A stretch of DNA of 64,000 bases from Agrobacterium leguminum (lineage in GTDB: Bacteria; Pseudomonadota; Alphaproteobacteria; Rhizobiales; Rhizobiaceae). The stretch lies in assembly GCF_015704895.1 (NCBI RefSeq), contig NZ_JADQWB010000012.1:62001-126000 (forward strand), in the 5' to 3' direction. The translations under genes were made by a program, and so were the position numbers. Shown piece by piece: positions 9,084 through 17,218 of this stretch (the first letter of the stretch is position 1; every line of letters starts with the position of its first letter). The notes beneath the pieces were generated by a model, which was not told the origin of the DNA, did no database searches, and worked only from the letters and a program-made list of their open reading frames with translations.

Positions 9084-10313
9084 TCAATATTGGCCCTTGG
9101 GTTCCAGCCCGAGCATGCTCTGGCCGATCATGGTGCCCACGGCATCCCAGTTCATGCTGATATGGCGGCCGACCGCATTCGCATCCCGCCAAGCCCGCTG
9201 CACCGGGTTGGAAAGATCGAGCCCGACGCCGCCGGTGGAGTCGTTGAGCGCCTGCACGGCGCGCAGGGCGAGAGACACCGCAAAGGACTGGCCGCGACGG
9301 CTGAGAAGACGGTCATCCACCGTAAATTCCGCCCGGCCTTCGATCCTTGCCTGCGAGAGCGCCTGTGCGCGGGCAACATCGCGCAGCAATATTTCGCAAG
9401 CCGCATCGACGCTCGCCGCTGCTTCCGCAACGCGCAGCTGGATGGTCGGAAATTCGGCCATGCGATTATTGCCGCCAGCCACCGCACCGCGCGTCACCCG
9501 GCCGCCGACGTGATCGACATAAGCGGCAAGCGCGCCCCTGGCCGCGCCGACGCCTGCCGCCGCGAGACAGGAGGGAATGCCGGTCAGAAGCGGCATGTTG
9601 AACAGGCCTTCCTCCGCATAATAGTGTCCACCGGGCGTCTTTCCGCTGGTGGCGTCCGGAAAGGTCAGAACCCGGTGTTTGGGAACGACGACATCGTCGA
9701 GAACGAGCGTCTTGGAACCCGTGCCGGCCAGGCCCACCACGTGCCAGGTGTCTTCAATCGCATATTGCCCGGCGGGAACGAGCAGGAAGGCCGGAACCGG
9801 CTTGCCCTCACCCTGCGGCGGCAGAATGGCGGCGCAGAGGGACCATTGCGCGTTTTCGCAGCCCGAGGCGAAGGCCCATTTGCCGCTGAGGCGGTAACCG
9901 CCATCGGCGAGCTCCGCCATCTTTACCGGCGCATAGGAACCGCACAGCAGTGCATCGGGGTTTTCACCCCAGACATCGGCCTGCGCCTCTTCCGGAAACA
10001 TCGCCAGCAGCCATTGATGGGCCGACAGCAGGCCGGCGACCCAGCCGGTCGACGCACAGGCGGCCGAAAGCTCGATATTGGCCTCGACCAGCTCGGCGAA
10101 ATCTCCGCCCTTGCCGCCGAAGGCGCGGGGCTTGACGATATCGAAATAACCGATGCCGCGTAGCGCCTCGATGTGGCTGGCCGGAACGCGCCGGGCCTCC
10201 TCCGTCTGCCGGGCGCTCGCCCGGAAAAGATCGGCTATGCCGGTAACGCGGCTTGCGAGGCGGGCACGCGGGTTCGTTTGCGCCGGCAGCGGCGCATGGC
10301 TCATATCGTTCAT
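9084..10313 (-). CDS. graA: GraA, resorcinol hydroxylase, oxygenase component
   Basis: 409 aa flavin-dependent monooxygenase with the acyl-CoA dehydrogenase fold (group D, two-component type). It uses reduced flavin delivered by GraD to hydroxylate resorcinol to hydroxyquinol. Domain order is an N-terminal helical domain, a central beta domain (the GGYRLSGKWAFASGC strand pair about 125-140) and a C-terminal helical bundle. The start is either ATG 10313 or the ATG three codons later; there is a 93-bp gap to graD that contains a small tandem repeat. Confidence 0.9.
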   Translation of the reverse strand: MNDMSHAPLPAQTNPRARLASRVTGIADLFRASARQTEEARRVPASHIEALRGIGYFDIVKPRAFGGKGGDFAELVEANIELSAACASTGWVAGLLSAHQWLLAMFPEEAQADVWGENPDALLCGSYAPVKMAELADGGYRLSGKWAFASGCENAQWSLCAAILPPQGEGKPVPAFLLVPAGQYAIEDTWHVVGLAGTGSKTLVLDDVVVPKHRVLTFPDATSGKTPGGHYYAEEGLFNMPLLTGIPSCLAAAGVGAARGALAAYVDHVGGRVTRGAVAGGNNRMAEFPTIQLRVAEAAASVDAACEILLRDVARAQALSQARIEGRAEFTVDDRLLSRRGQSFAVSLALRAVQALNDSTGGVGLDLSNPVQRAWRDANAVGRHISMNWDAVGTMIGQSMLGLEPKGQY

Positions 10314-10326
10314 GATTGTCTCCTTG

Positions 10327-10368
10327 CGGACTTTACTGGCCGGACTTTACTGGCCGGATGTTGCTGGC
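10327..10368. repeat. Three-copy 14-bp tandem repeat between graD and graA
   Basis: CGGACTTTACTGGC occurs twice exactly (10327-10340 and 10341-10354), followed by a diverged third copy (CGGATGTTGCTGGC). It sits in the only non-coding gap inside the graD-A-F-C-B-E run, just before the graA start. It may come from replication slippage; any effect on graA translation is unknown. Confidence 0.75.
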
Positions 10369-10406
10369 CGGGCGTTATCCCGCCGGGATTATCTGGGCGG
10401 CAATGA

Positions 10407-10946
10407 TCAGGCGGGCAGGCTCGCGGGGCTTGCGGCGCAATATTGGGCGTTTTCGTAAAGCAGCGGCCGTGTCGTCTCGCTGACATCGGCCGAAACAACC
10501 TGCCCGATGAAAACGGTATGGGTTCCGTAGGGCATCGCCGCAACCCGACGGCAGGCGATGGCGGCATGGGCCGTGGGCAGATAGAGAACGCCATTGTCGT
10601 GGCGCTGCCATTGACCGTCGCGAAAACGCTCTTCCGGCGACACCTTGCCGCTAAAGGCGTCCGACAGGGCAATCTGATCCTGCGTCAGCACATTGACGAT
10701 GAAATCGGGCCGGCACAGCAGCAGTTCATGCAGCAGGGTGCGATTGTTCAGGCAAACCAGCAGGGACGGCGGCTCCATCGAGACCGAAGTGACGGCCGTG
10801 ACCGTCATGCCGTGATCGCGCTGATCACCCGAGGCACAGGCCGTGATAACCGTCACAGTCGCCGGGAAACGACGCATCGTTGAACGGAAATTCTGACCGA
10901 CGCCTTCAGGCGCAAGGCTGCTCAGGCCAAACAATGCTGATGTCAT
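10407..10946 (-). CDS. graD: GraD, NAD(P)H:flavin reductase component of resorcinol hydroxylase
   Basis: 179 aa of the flavin reductase-like (HpaC/FRD) domain family. Visible marks are the N-terminal RRFPATVTVIT strand, the flavin-contact segment GMTVTAVTSVSMEPPSLLVCLN and the later FIVNVL. It supplies reduced flavin to GraA. The ATG at 10946 has a good GGGAGGA site. It is the first gene of the leftward operon, divergent from graR, with the putative operator between. Confidence 0.9.
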   Translation of the reverse strand: MTSALFGLSSLAPEGVGQNFRSTMRRFPATVTVITACASGDQRDHGMTVTAVTSVSMEPPSLLVCLNNRTLLHELLLCRPDFIVNVLTQDQIALSDAFSGKVSPEERFRDGQWQRHDNGVLYLPTAHAAIACRRVAAMPYGTHTVFIGQVVSADVSETTRPLLYENAQYCAASPASLPA

Positions 10947-10976
10947 GAGATCCTCCCAAATCCTGCATTCTTATTT

Positions 10977-11008
10977 ATTTGCGTTTGCAACATTTGTCAA
11001 TGCAAATG
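10977..11008. promoter_or_regulatory. graD-graR intergenic operator, imperfect palindrome
   Basis: An imperfect inverted repeat bounded by ATTTGC and GCAAAT, with internal TTTGCAA and CAATGCAAAT words that match the perfect palindrome upstream of graK. It lies 31 bp upstream of the graD start, where binding would block transcription. Autoregulation of graR is also possible. Confidence 0.6.
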
Positions 11009-11086
11009 TTTTTCGTCATTTTTTGTGAAAGGCAGAACGCCGCATTCCCCCGTCTTATGGGGCGAAGCTATTGAAACGGATGAATT

Positions 11087-11584
11087 GTGCCGGTACAGCC
11101 GATAGGCGCACATCAGCATCTGCGCAGATGGTTCTCAAACGGGGATTTGCTCGTGTCCTATCAATTCACCGATTCGGTACCCTACCTGCTCAACTGGGTG
11201 GGCGTTCGGCTTGGCGAGCGCTTTTCCGTAAGACTGGCCTCCTATGACATCACCCTGCCGATGTATCGCGTGTTGGCGACGCTGCGGCAGCAGGAGAGCA
11301 AAACGCTGACCGAGCTTTCGGACATGGTATCGGTGGAGATTTCCACGCTGTCCCGGCTTGTGGGGCTGATGGTCCGGCGTAACCTCGTCAGCCGCGAACG
11401 GCCGCTCGACAATGCGCGCATCGTGCGCATCACCCTCACCCCGAAGGGCGAGGAACTGGCCGATGAACTCATGCCCATCGCCGCCATGTTCGAAAAAACC
11501 GCAATCGAAGGCCTCGACCCGGCCGAAGTAAAACTTTTCAAAAGCATACTGCGCCATATCGGCCGCAACATTGCCGGCCTCTAA
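11087..11584 (+). CDS. graR: GraR, MarR-family regulator of the gra cluster
   Basis: 165 aa with a winged helix-turn-helix of the MarR type. The recognition region is KTLTELSDMVSVEISTLSRLVGLMVRRNLVSRER (about residues 73-106), and the wing has the conserved DNARIVRITLTPKG (Asp-x-Arg). The GTG start at 11087 is as given; a GTG at 11153 with a GGGGA site is a credible alternative and would give about 143 aa. It is divergent from graD and matches the graR position in the known cluster. By family it would be a repressor released by gamma-resorcylate or a related phenol. Confidence 0.85.
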   Translation: MPVQPIGAHQHLRRWFSNGDLLVSYQFTDSVPYLLNWVGVRLGERFSVRLASYDITLPMYRVLATLRQQESKTLTELSDMVSVEISTLSRLVGLMVRRNLVSRERPLDNARIVRITLTPKGEELADELMPIAAMFEKTAIEGLDPAEVKLFKSILRHIGRNIAGL

Positions 11585-11635
11585 ACGGCCCACATTCGAA
11601 AAATGCGGGCCGTTATGATCGGCAGAGGTTTCGGC

Positions 11636-12043
11636 CTATTCGGGATTTGAGAGTTTCTTGCCCGCATCAGGGCCGGACCGCAGCGTATAAATCACCTCCA
11701 GATGGATGAGCACGGCGCATTTCGGCTCTTTCATTCCCGCCGTGCCGGCGAAACCCAGGGCATTCTGAAACGGAGCCCCGTCGGTGAAAATCTCCGGCCG
11801 GCCGACGAAGCGATAGCCGTCGAGCGCATCCCGGTCTATGACCGCGACGGCGATCTTCGAGCCGTCACGGATGTTCTGCAGCGTTTGACCGCCGGTATTC
11901 TCATTGTAGATCAGCGTCCTGTCGTCATAGACCCTGAGCGAGCGCTTCGGCCCGATATCCGGCAAGCCGTCCTTGCTGACCGTCGACTGGATCGGCAGCT
12001 GTTTGGCGAGAAAAGATTTCATCGTATCGTCTAGCGTATTCAC
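11636..12043 (-). CDS. Pyridoxamine 5'-phosphate oxidase-like flavin protein
   Basis: 135 aa split-barrel protein of the PNPOx-like superfamily. The core SLRVYDDRTLIYNENTGGQTLQNI followed by KIAVAVIDRDALDGYRFVG is typical of the small FMN- or F420-type stress proteins. It is too short and lacks the C-terminal motif needed to call it true PdxH. Substrate unknown. It is last in a leftward series after the peroxiredoxin and TPR-like genes and converges on graR with a 51-bp gap. Confidence 0.75.
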   Translation of the reverse strand: MNTLDDTMKSFLAKQLPIQSTVSKDGLPDIGPKRSLRVYDDRTLIYNENTGGQTLQNIRDGSKIAVAVIDRDALDGYRFVGRPEIFTDGAPFQNALGFAGTAGMKEPKCAVLIHLEVIYTLRSGPDAGKKLSNPE

Positions 12044-12083
12044 GTTGCATTATCCTGATGTGTTTGAGAGTGGGCTTTCATCG

Positions 12084-12656
12084 TCATGACGGAATGATCG
12101 GGCAATGCGGGCAATCGTCGCCCGCCTGCTCCGCGTGGCGGGCCGCACGGAAGACTGCAAAGGCAGTGCCATATGCCTCCTGAACCGCACGGTCGATCAC
12201 CCCGTCGTCACGCCCCCGCGACCGGAGATGATGTGCAAGGGCTGCGAGAGCCTGTTTGAGATGCTGCACGCAGGCGACCCGCATCGCCATCGGCGAGGAG
12301 GACGACCGGGCGGCCTCAAGAAGCCGCTCGTAAGCTCTCCGGTAAAGCCCCTCCGCCTCTAGGTAATTGCCCTCACCATTCTCCAGTTCCGCAAGATTAT
12401 GGCATGAGACGTTGTAGATGATCGGTGCTGGATAGTGGCAGGGCTTTTCGAGGGCGGCGGCAAACAACCGCTCCCCTTCCGCCAGCGCATCGCCGTAAAT
12501 GCCGCGCGCAAGCGAAATTTCCCCTTGCGAATAGGCCATATTGGCCCGTTCGGTCAGCCTCTTCCAATATCGGTCGCCGCCATCGATGACGACGAAGTCT
12601 CGCGAACGCGATGCGGCAAAGGCCTGCGTTCCGCCTGGGATTGAAACCTGTTTCAT
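12084..12656 (-). CDS. TPR-like protein of unknown function, coupled to ahpC
   Basis: 190 aa, helical. Two repeated helical hairpins resemble tetratricopeptide repeats (ERANMAYSQGEISLARGIY and NLAELENGEGNYLEAEGLY). The C-terminus ends in a Cys pair (DDCPHCPI), which could bind metal or form a disulfide. It starts 13 nt after ahpC, so it is probably co-transcribed with it. No reaction can be assigned; a role tied to peroxide defence is inferred only from position. Confidence 0.7.
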   Translation of the reverse strand: MKQVSIPGGTQAFAASRSRDFVVIDGGDRYWKRLTERANMAYSQGEISLARGIYGDALAEGERLFAAALEKPCHYPAPIIYNVSCHNLAELENGEGNYLEAEGLYRRAYERLLEAARSSSSPMAMRVACVQHLKQALAALAHHLRSRGRDDGVIDRAVQEAYGTAFAVFRAARHAEQAGDDCPHCPIIPS

Positions 12657-12669
12657 GCTCGACCCTCAC

Positions 12670-13209
12670 TTATGCGGCCTTCAGGACGTCGTCGCCCTTC
12701 TGCCAGTTGCATGGGCACAATTGGTCGGTCTGAAGCGCATCGAGCACCCGCAGCACTTCCTGCGGATTGCGCCCGACGCCGAGATCGTTGACCGTGACGA
12801 AGCGAATGATGCCTTCAGGATCGATGATGAAGGTGGCGCGCAGCGCAACGCCTTCCACGGGATGCAGCACGCCGAAAGCCGCGCTCAACTCGCGCTTGAT
12901 GTCCGATAGCATGGGGATTGGCAATTCTTTGAGATCCGCGTGGTTCTGCCGCCAGGCGAGGTGGACAAATTCACTGTCGGTCGAGACACCGTAGACGACC
13001 GCGTCGCGATCTGCGAATTCCGGATTGAGCTTGCCGAAAGCCGCGATTTCGGTCGGGCAGACGAATGTGAAGTCCTTTGGCCAGAAGAAGATGACCTTCC
13101 ACTTGCCGGCGCTGCTCGTGTCGCTGATGCGCATAAAAGCATTGGCCGGATCAGTGGAGATAACCGCCTGGAGGTCGAATGCGGGCAGTCTTGCACCAAT
13201 GGTAAGCAT
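12670..13209 (-). CDS. ahpC: AhpC-type 2-Cys peroxiredoxin
   Basis: 179 aa. It reduces hydrogen and organic peroxides via the peroxidatic Cys51 in DFTFVCPTE. The resolving region near the C-terminus is LCPCNW, giving Cys165 and Cys167, one more Cys than the usual VCPANW. The ATG has an AAAGGA site. No AhpF is next to it; the electron donor is presumably AhpD or thioredoxin encoded elsewhere. It lies just downstream of an Irr/Fur-family gene, suggesting iron- or peroxide-responsive control. Confidence 0.88.
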   Translation of the reverse strand: MLTIGARLPAFDLQAVISTDPANAFMRISDTSSAGKWKVIFFWPKDFTFVCPTEIAAFGKLNPEFADRDAVVYGVSTDSEFVHLAWRQNHADLKELPIPMLSDIKRELSAAFGVLHPVEGVALRATFIIDPEGIIRFVTVNDLGVGRNPQEVLRVLDALQTDQLCPCNWQKGDDVLKAA

Positions 13210-13403
13210 TTGGATTTCCTTTCATTGCCGTTTGCCGGACGAGACAAGGCGGCTCATTCCGCCTCCATCCGGAAAGGCGGGCCGCAATTTCCAAAATCTG
13301 TGACGGCTTTCACAAAGCGGACGCCGACTGCGCCGCTATAGGGCGATGAACGGGTTTGAATGCGCGCCCGGCGCACAGGCGCGGGCGGCTCTCCAGAAGA
13401 TCG

Positions 13404-13889
13404 TCATTTCAGGTTTCCATCCCTCAATCCCCGGCGTTCAGGCTCATCGCGACATGCGGAGCCGTACCCTCGAGGAGCCTGTTTCTCCGGCTCCAGACGC
13501 ACAAGACGAAGCAGAATATCCACCTTGTCGATGACATATCCTTCCGGCGGTTCGGGCAGCATTCCCAGACTGATCCGGCCGGCGGGAATATCAATGATCC
13601 GATCCTCGGCCTCGACATAGAAATGCTGGTGATTGGCGGTATCGGTGTCGAAATAGGTCCGCCCGCCCTCGATGCAGACCCTGCGGACGAAACCCGCCTC
13701 GGCAAACTGGTTGAGCGTATTATAGACCGTCGCCAGAGACAGCCGCGTTCCTGTCGCAATGGTCTCACGATGCAGATCGTCGGCCGTGAAATGCCTGTGC
13801 TCTTCCCGGAAAATAAGCCCGCCAAGCACGATTCGCTGACGGGTTGGACGCAGGCCGACCCGTTTCAGCGCTGCCCGCGTTCGCATCAT
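13404..13889 (-). CDS. Irr-like Fur-family regulator
   Basis: 161 aa from the ATG at 13889, chosen for its GAGGA site; the frame is open upstream to 14048 but that part does not look like the family. The DNA-binding domain reads KRVGLRPTRQRIVLGGLIF and TRLSLATVYNTLNQFAEAGFVRR, close to rhizobial Irr. The Irr HHH-type motif appears as NHQHFY, so one His is Gln, and no CP heme motif is seen. It could sense heme/iron status or peroxide. This looks like a second Irr-like protein rather than the housekeeping one. Neighbouring ahpC is a plausible target. Confidence 0.8.
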   Translation of the reverse strand: MMRTRAALKRVGLRPTRQRIVLGGLIFREEHRHFTADDLHRETIATGTRLSLATVYNTLNQFAEAGFVRRVCIEGGRTYFDTDTANHQHFYVEAEDRIIDIPAGRISLGMLPEPPEGYVIDKVDILLRLVRLEPEKQAPRGYGSACRDEPERRGLRDGNLK

Positions 13890-14078
13890 CGCTTCCTCGG
13901 TGCGGAAGCGTTTGCGGGTTTCTTCAGGAACAAAGAGCATCTGAACATCCGATCGAAAGGGATAAATTGCGGGAAGAAATTGCGATCCCGGACGGATCAT
14001 CCGTCTCCGCCGTGCAGATAAATCCATTCGCAGCGACACATTCGACATCGATCATCTGAACTCGCCCGGAAACCGAAA

Positions 14079-14156
14079 TTGCAACTCATTCGCAACAACA
14101 GAATATGGGAAATAAAACCAGCGTCAATCCTTATTGCAAATGATTCTTAACTGCAA
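14079..14156. promoter_or_regulatory. Fur/Irr/Mur-type boxes in the irr-like/lipoprotein divergent region
   Basis: Two AT-rich elements: 14079-14095 (TTGC...CGCAA) and 14134-14156, which starts TTGCAAATGATTC and ends CTGCAA and resembles alpha-proteobacterial Fur-type boxes. They lie in the roughly 490-bp stretch 13890-14379 that otherwise holds no convincing gene. Autoregulation by the Irr-like protein is plausible. Assigned by eye only. Confidence 0.45.
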
Positions 14157-14225
14157 AAGATGAAAGATGGCTTCCTGGACGACGAAACCTGCGCTGTCCC
14201 AGGATAGCGGAATGGCCTGTCGACA

Positions 14226-14251
14226 CATATCGGCCGCAACATCGCCGGCCT
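14226..14251 (+). repeat. 26-bp fragment matching the 3' end of graR
   Basis: 25 of 26 bases match 11555-11580, the last codons of graR (peptide HIGRNIAGL). The similarity does not extend either way. It looks like a relic of a duplicated or rearranged MarR 3' end in the otherwise non-coding leader of the lipoprotein gene. Confidence 0.5.
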
Positions 14252-14379
14252 CAGATACCGGCAATTCGGGCATCGCCGCTTTCAGCGGATGCCACCCGCC
14301 TCGCCCCGCTTTTCCCGTGCAATGTACTTGCAATAACCGGTTCCTATCCCTGCGAACGTCACCGCAGAAAGGAACTTCC

Positions 14380-14769
14380 ATATCCAACAGATCGTCCCTT
14401 GCAGTCCCGGCAGCAATCTTCCTTATCGCCGGCGCATCGATACTGCTCACGGCCTGCGCCTCGACTGTCATGAAAAGCTATATCGGCGCGCCCATCACCA
14501 GCGTGATGCTGGACTATGGGCCGCCGGACAATATCTACAGTCTGGGTCCCGGCCAGCAGGCCTATCAATGGCGGAAAAACAAGACGCAGGCTGTCGCCGG
14601 ATCGTCGAGTGGCGAGGTGCGGACAACACGGCGTGGCGAACGTTACGAAGTGTCCGAAACGCCGGCTTATATTGAGCGCATCGATTGCTTCTATACCTTC
14701 TACACCCGCAATTCCGGGGCCGAATGGTATGTTACGAGCTTCCGGCAACCTTCGCTCGAATGCGAATGA
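14380..14769 (+). CDS. Small lipoprotein of unknown function (start uncertain)
   Basis: A lipoprotein signal is clear: a hydrophobic run IFLIAGASILLTAC with the lipobox LTAC. After it come roughly 100 residues with VMLDYGPPDNIYSLGPGQ and two later Cys. The only in-frame ATG (14167) would put about 70 unlikely residues before the signal. The best ribosome-binding site (AGAAAGGA, about 14366-14373) points to an ATA codon at 14380, an unusual start; a sequencing or real ATG-to-ATA change is possible. Function unknown; the fold recalls small outer-membrane assembly lipoproteins (SmpA/OmlA-like), but that is weak. Confidence 0.55.
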   Translation: MSNRSSLAVPAAIFLIAGASILLTACASTVMKSYIGAPITSVMLDYGPPDNIYSLGPGQQAYQWRKNKTQAVAGSSSGEVRTTRRGERYEVSETPAYIERIDCFYTFYTRNSGAEWYVTSFRQPSLECE

Positions 14770-14901
14770 CCGTTCCGGGTTTCAAATTTCAGCCCGGTTC
14801 CGCATATTCCGCGCCCCGCCCTTTTTCACCGCCGCTTCCAGACCGAAAGCGGCGGCGTTCTTTTGAAAATTCTCCCTGGAATCTGTCATGGGAAGGTCCG
14901 G

Positions 14902-15531
14902 TCAGAAGCGATAATTCAGGCCGGCCTTGATGACATGATCGCTGACATCGGTTTTCGATTTACCGCTGGCGGTCGTCGTGGCCACATTTCCGGTGCTCAC
15001 ATAATTATATTCGAACTTCGCCGACAGGCCGCCGCCGAAACTCTGTTCGACGCCTGCCCCGACCAGATAGCCCTGTTTCCAGCCATCGGGACCTGTCACG
15101 CCATTTCCGTCCCTGAACTTTGTCGTGGTCAGGCCGGCGGTGCCGTAAACCAGCGTCTGGTCGAGCGCCACGCCGGCCTTCATCTTGGCCGCACCCCGGA
15201 AACGCTCCCGCAAACGACCGTTCGGCACACGCGCCTCGTTCCCGAGATAGGAACCTTCGAGTTCCGCACCGACCACGCCCGAACCGAACTGGAAGTTATA
15301 ACCGGCCTGAACACCCCCCGTCAGGCCGCGGCCGCTGGCCAATGGGTTGAATTTCGGGGAGGCAACGCCACCATGCACACCCACATAGGCCCCGCCCCAG
15401 GAGAAGGCCGGCGGACTGCCGTAATCGAAGGATTGCTGCGTATTGTAGTTGGTGAGATCGGCGGAATGGGCATTGCCTGCAACCGCGACGACGATGGTCA
15501 CGGCGACAAGCGATTTCTTGACGATCGACAT
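14902..15531 (-). CDS. Omp25/Omp31-type outer membrane beta-barrel protein
   Basis: 209 aa from the ATG at 15531 (MSIVKKSLVAVTIVV...), giving a standard signal peptide cleaved after AHSA. The mature part has the rhizobial/Brucella pattern: FSWGGAYVGVHGG, then GGVQAGYNFQFGSGVVGAE, glycine-rich strands, and a C-terminal GLNYRF ending in Phe. This is an 8-strand barrel of the Omp25/RopB kind in the outer membrane. It is a monocistronic gene. Confidence 0.88.
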   Translation of the reverse strand: MSIVKKSLVAVTIVVAVAGNAHSADLTNYNTQQSFDYGSPPAFSWGGAYVGVHGGVASPKFNPLASGRGLTGGVQAGYNFQFGSGVVGAELEGSYLGNEARVPNGRLRERFRGAAKMKAGVALDQTLVYGTAGLTTTKFRDGNGVTGPDGWKQGYLVGAGVEQSFGGGLSAKFEYNYVSTGNVATTTASGKSKTDVSDHVIKAGLNYRF

Positions 15532-15781
15532 GAATGACTCCAGACGAAACCGATGCGCCATCTTCTGGCACAGCCAAGTTTCAGTTCGCGTTGAAGAACC
15601 GGAAACCGGCTCCCGTTAGTCTGCTGCGCCGGCCGACATGACGTGCGGATGCGTTCAGCAGATAAGGGGATTTTCCCCGCGAGAATTGCGCCTGCATTGC
15701 ATGGAACGAATTTTATTAGAAATTATTTATTTATTTAAATAAGTTAGATCTATTTTCTTAACCGAATCGTAAGAAATTTCA
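15532..15781. other. AT-rich intergenic region between omp25-like gene and sensor kinase
   Basis: 250 bp; it holds the omp25-type promoter side and a strongly AT-rich stretch (15710-15780, repeated TTATTTAT). No gene seen. The T-rich end next to the kinase stop may help terminate transcription. Confidence 0.5.
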
Positions 15782-17218
15782 TTATCGCAGCGCGGTCGCA
15801 GCGCCTTTCGAAACTATCGGTCGAATTTCGAGCCGGACACAAAAGCCGGGATTGAGATCGACAAACAGAACACGGCCACAATGAAGCTCCGCCGCGTTCT
15901 GGACCAGATTTAACCCAAGGCCGGCTCCGGGCGAGTTCGTGTTGATGCGGTGAAACGGCTCAAATACCTGCGCGCGCTCCGGGAGAGGTATACCCGGCCC
16001 TTCATCGCAGACCTCGATGGCCCCCGCCGGATCGACCCGGATCGTAATTGCGCCCTTGCCGCCGGCATGGTCTATCGCGTTGCGCACGAGATTGACGACC
16101 GCCATCTCGATAATCGACGTCTGCACCGTGAAGACGACTTCGCCCTCGCCGGGCTCGAAATCGAACTCGTAACCGGCATCCATCGCAATCGGGGCGAGAT
16201 CGGTCGCGATGCGCTCGACAAGCTTATTGAGATCGCGCGGCTCCGCCGGCAGTTTCACTGCACCCACCGCCTGCATCTCCAGTAGTTGATGCGCAACGCG
16301 GGTCAAGCGGTCGATATCGGCCCTGATCTGACGGCTCAGCGCGTCATCGGGCAAAAGGTCGGCTCTGGTGCGTACGATTGCGATCGGCGTCCGCAGCTCA
16401 TGCGCCGCATCGGCGAGAAAGCGGTTGCGGCGATTATACCCGTCATCGAGCCTCGACAGCGCGACGTTGAAGGCATCCACCAGCGGGATGATTTCAAGGG
16501 GAACTTTCGAACGGTCGATACGCTCGGACCGGTTCTCGAAATCGATGGACTGCGCCTGTTTGACGGTTTCCATCAGCCCGCTCAAAGAGCGACCGACCGC
16601 CCGCGGGGTCACGAGCAATGTCGCGATGCCCGTCAGGATCAGCATGGGCACGACGGCGATGAGGATGATGAAGCCCAGCGCCGGCAGCACGGTCAGCCAG
16701 CGGATGGCGCCCTCGGCATCCTTTTCCAGATCCAGCTGAACATTGATCCAGATACTCAGACCGTCATTGGGAATTCCTTCCTCCGTCCCGGCAATGAACT
16801 GAAGCCGCCCGGCGGCTGTATCGCGGTTTTCAACGGTGGCGCGGAGCGTTCCGGCCGCCTCCAGACGCGCGCGGTCAAAACTTTGGGGAAATACGGCCGA
16901 CAGGGCGGGCGGCGGGACCGCGCCATATTGCAATACGATGTCATTGGCGTCGCGCACCACAAACCAGAGATTCGGATAGCGCCGTTTCAGCTCCGCCAGC
17001 TCCGGCGTCGCCGACAGTTGCGGCCTGCCCTGTCCGTCCTTCGTCACGCTCTCCGCGACGATACGGGCAGCCTCTTCATTCGCACCTTCGAGCCGTGGAT
17101 CGATGATCCATATCCAGCCGATGAGAAGGATAACAAAAAGGACGAGCAGGAATGCCTGCAATGCGAAAAGGCGCTTCATCAGCCCCCATCGCAGGGATCG
17201 ATTGCGCTCCTGTCTCAT
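15782..17218 (-). CDS. Sensor histidine kinase, EnvZ/TctE-type
   Basis: 478 aa inner-membrane kinase. First TM about residues 17-38, periplasmic sensor about 40-175, second TM about 178-204, HAMP linker, then HisKA with phospho-acceptor His273 (DAAHELRTPIA) and an HATPase with CDEGPGIP and GAGLGLNLV. The ATG overlaps the stop of the upstream response-regulator gene by 4 nt. The ligand is unknown. No transporter lies adjacent, so the target genes cannot be named from context. Confidence 0.88.
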   Translation of the reverse strand: MRQERNRSLRWGLMKRLFALQAFLLVLFVILLIGWIWIIDPRLEGANEEAARIVAESVTKDGQGRPQLSATPELAELKRRYPNLWFVVRDANDIVLQYGAVPPPALSAVFPQSFDRARLEAAGTLRATVENRDTAAGRLQFIAGTEEGIPNDGLSIWINVQLDLEKDAEGAIRWLTVLPALGFIILIAVVPMLILTGIATLLVTPRAVGRSLSGLMETVKQAQSIDFENRSERIDRSKVPLEIIPLVDAFNVALSRLDDGYNRRNRFLADAAHELRTPIAIVRTRADLLPDDALSRQIRADIDRLTRVAHQLLEMQAVGAVKLPAEPRDLNKLVERIATDLAPIAMDAGYEFDFEPGEGEVVFTVQTSIIEMAVVNLVRNAIDHAGGKGAITIRVDPAGAIEVCDEGPGIPLPERAQVFEPFHRINTNSPGAGLGLNLVQNAAELHCGRVLFVDLNPGFCVRLEIRPIVSKGAATALR

